Shown in pieces: positions 13,575 to 14,408 of a stretch of DNA of 14,408 nucleotides (within the stretch, counting starts at the first letter, position 1; the number at the start of each line of letters is the position of its first letter). The DNA lies in NCBI GenBank assembly GCA_041920505.1, contig JBHGXV010000053.1:1-14408 (forward strand). The letters run 5' to 3'. Under the pieces are notes generated by a model. It ran no database searches, had not been told where the DNA came from, and saw only the letters and a list, made by a program, of their open reading frames with translations. Both the position numbers and the translations under genes were made by a program. This stretch comes from JBHGXV01 sp041920505. GTDB lineage: Bacteria > Bacillota > Bacilli > Brevibacillales > Brevibacillaceae.

Positions 13575-14178
13575 CTAGCACCCTCCTTTCCAGCATACGT
13601 TGCTCCAACAGGGTTTTCAATTGTTTACGCGCGCGAAACAAACGCGTTCCCACCGTGTTTTTGCTCATGCCGACAATCTCGCCGATCTCGTCATAGCTTA
13701 ACTGATCAGAAAAGCGGAGCGTGACGATCAGCCGGTCTGTGTCGTCGAGCTGATTCAGCAAGTCTTGCAGATGTTCCCGGTATTCTTTTTGCAGATACAG
13801 CGCTTCCGGTGTGTCTGCTTGCGAGTGAGGTTCTTTGGTGAGCCGCAGGTGAAGCTGGTCGTCTTCCATCGTGATTTCCCTCTTTTTGCGCAGAAAGTCA
13901 ATACAGGCGTTGGAGGCCAACCGGTACAGCCAGGAGTGAAACGGAAGCGACTGGTCAAACCGGTGCAGGTTTTGCGCCACTTTCAGCCAGATTTCGTTGC
14001 TGATGTCCTCTGCGTCGTGATGAGAGTAAATCATTTTTTGCACGATCCTAATCACGCGCTGCCCGTACAGGTTGACAAGAGCATGGAAAGAGTGGGCGTC
14101 TCCCTGAAGAAACTGCCGGATCAAGACAAGTGCCTGTTGATTTGCCTGGTACAGCTCTTCTCGTTGTTGCGCCTCCAT
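13561..14178 (-). CDS. ECF-family RNA polymerase sigma factor
   Basis: A 205-aa sigma-70-family protein with only regions 2 and 4. Region 2 includes DAEDISNEIWLKV (residues 55-67) and FHSWLYRLASNACIDFLRKK (80-99). Region 4, around 143-190, contains LSYDEIGEIVGMSKNTVGTR, the helix-turn-helix for the -35. The two are joined by an acidic linker. The ATG at 14178 follows GGAGGAGG with a 6-base spacer; the longer open frame upstream runs into the mobile element and has no start signals. It heads a three-gene operon with an anti-sigma and a surface protein. The subgroup cannot be named from the sequence alone. Confidence 0.92.
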   Translation of the reverse strand: MEAQQREELYQANQQALVLIRQFLQGDAHSFHALVNLYGQRVIRIVQKMIYSHHDAEDISNEIWLKVAQNLHRFDQSLPFHSWLYRLASNACIDFLRKKREITMEDDQLHLRLTKEPHSQADTPEALYLQKEYREHLQDLLNQLDDTDRLIVTLRFSDQLSYDEIGEIVGMSKNTVGTRLFRARKQLKTLLEQRMLERRVLDATY

Positions 14179-14201
14179 TGTTTTCCTCCTCCACCATGTA
14201 A

Positions 14202-14228
14202 TACGGGTCAGCCAGGCGGAAAATTTCG
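14202..14228 (-). promoter_or_regulatory. Possible ECF-type promoter for self-activation
   Basis: On the minus strand CGAAAT (14228-14223) and CGTA (14205-14202) are 17 bases apart, a weak likeness to ECF promoters of the TGAAAC-N16-CGTA type. Transcription would start close to the ribosome binding site. ECF operons are commonly self-activated, but this match is loose. Confidence 0.25.
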
Positions 14229-14286
14229 GGCTGCCGAAGAATGTGCTGGGAAAAACGCCCCGCCTGTCAATAGACGATGAGTGATG

Positions 14287-14352
14287 TGCACCCCTTAGAA
14301 TAGACATTGGAAAAACCCCCTTGGTTATCCGATGAAAATTCTAGGGGGTGCA
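14287..14352 (+). repeat. Inverted repeat inside the IS end
   Basis: TGCACCCCTTAGAAT (14287-14301) pairs with ATTCTAGGGGGTGCA (14338-14352) over 15 bp with a single G-U pair, enclosing 36 bases. The right arm contains the AGGGGGTG ribosome binding site of the transposase gene. Confidence 0.9.
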
Positions 14353-14358
14353 TTTGTT

Positions 14359-14408
14359 ATGGCAATAAAGGGTCAGAAGTTCAAGAGCTATCCACATGAA
14401 ATGAAAAC
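14359..14408 (+). CDS. Transposase orfA N-terminus, IS3-type (partial)
   Basis: The first 16 residues, MAIKGQKFKSYPHEMK, are visible before the window ends. They resemble the start of IS3-family OrfA proteins, small helix-turn-helix proteins that bind the element ends and become fused to OrfB by frameshifting. AGGGGGTG lies 8 bases before the ATG. The gene runs off the right edge. Confidence 0.6.
   Translation, partial: MAIKGQKFKSYPHEMK

Larger units (their letters stand above)
14285..14408 (+). mobile_element. Left end of an IS3-family-like insertion sequence (partial)
   Basis: A TG-starting end (TGTGCACCCCTTAGAATAG from 14285) is followed by the start of a transposase-type reading frame at 14359. 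IS3-family elements begin with TG and end with CA. The right end and target duplication lie outside the window, so the exact boundary (14285 or 14287) and family are inferred. Confidence 0.6.

Noticed and set aside
11806..13724. Several plus-strand open frames opposite the ECF operon
   Set aside because: They lie opposite conserved sigma, anti-sigma and membrane protein genes and show no family motifs.

Overview
The window looks like the chromosome of a GC-rich, endospore-forming member of the Bacillales. The reasons are a Bacillus-type 23S 3' end with a tRNA tail, the trxB-rapZ-yvcK-whiA-crh gene order known from Bacillus, a Crh protein with Gln15/Ser46, an H-type small acid-soluble spore protein, and a clpP gene behind a CtsR box. 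Protein wording and base composition recall Brevibacillus or the Alicyclobacillaceae, but the genus cannot be fixed by eye.

Region 1 (1-650, + strand): the last ~122 bases of a 23S rRNA gene, then tRNA-Asp, tRNA-Phe, tRNA-Lys and tRNA-Gly and a terminator-like hairpin. No 5S rRNA lies between the 23S and the tRNAs or after them.

Region 2 (671-6827, + strand): a YvcD-like TPR protein, thioredoxin reductase with its own sigma-A promoter and terminator, then the cell-envelope and carbon-regulation block rapZ-yvcK-whiA and crh. rapZ and crh have near-identical extended -10 elements. The Nudix gene yvcI, present in B. subtilis between trxB and rapZ, is missing. A strong terminator follows crh.

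Region 3 (6937-10625, + strand): a tightly coupled fixABCX/etfBACX operon. It encodes both subunits of an electron-bifurcating-type electron transfer flavoprotein, the FixC flavoprotein that passes electrons to quinone, and the FixX two-cluster ferredoxin. Its leader holds a TATAAT box, five tandem AAGAC units at the likely transcription start, and an 18-bp palindrome resembling a Rex (NADH-sensing) or Fnr operator. This is the most interesting part of the window: an NADH-oxidising bifurcating complex apparently under a redox-sensing operator.

Region 4 (10673-11118, + strand): an unidentified 66-aa acidic protein and an SspH-type spore protein, closed by a 15-bp perfect stem shared with the convergent clpP.

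Region 5 (11132-14178, - strand): clpP with a sigma-A promoter whose -35 is covered by a CtsR box. Upstream is an ECF sigma factor / zinc-finger anti-sigma / secreted beta-repeat plus membrane-domain protein operon with overlapping genes and its own terminator.

Region 6 (14285-14408, + strand): the left end of an IS3-family-like element, cut by the window edge. Its inverted repeat would sequester the ribosome binding site of orfA. It sits ~107 bp upstream of the sigma factor start.
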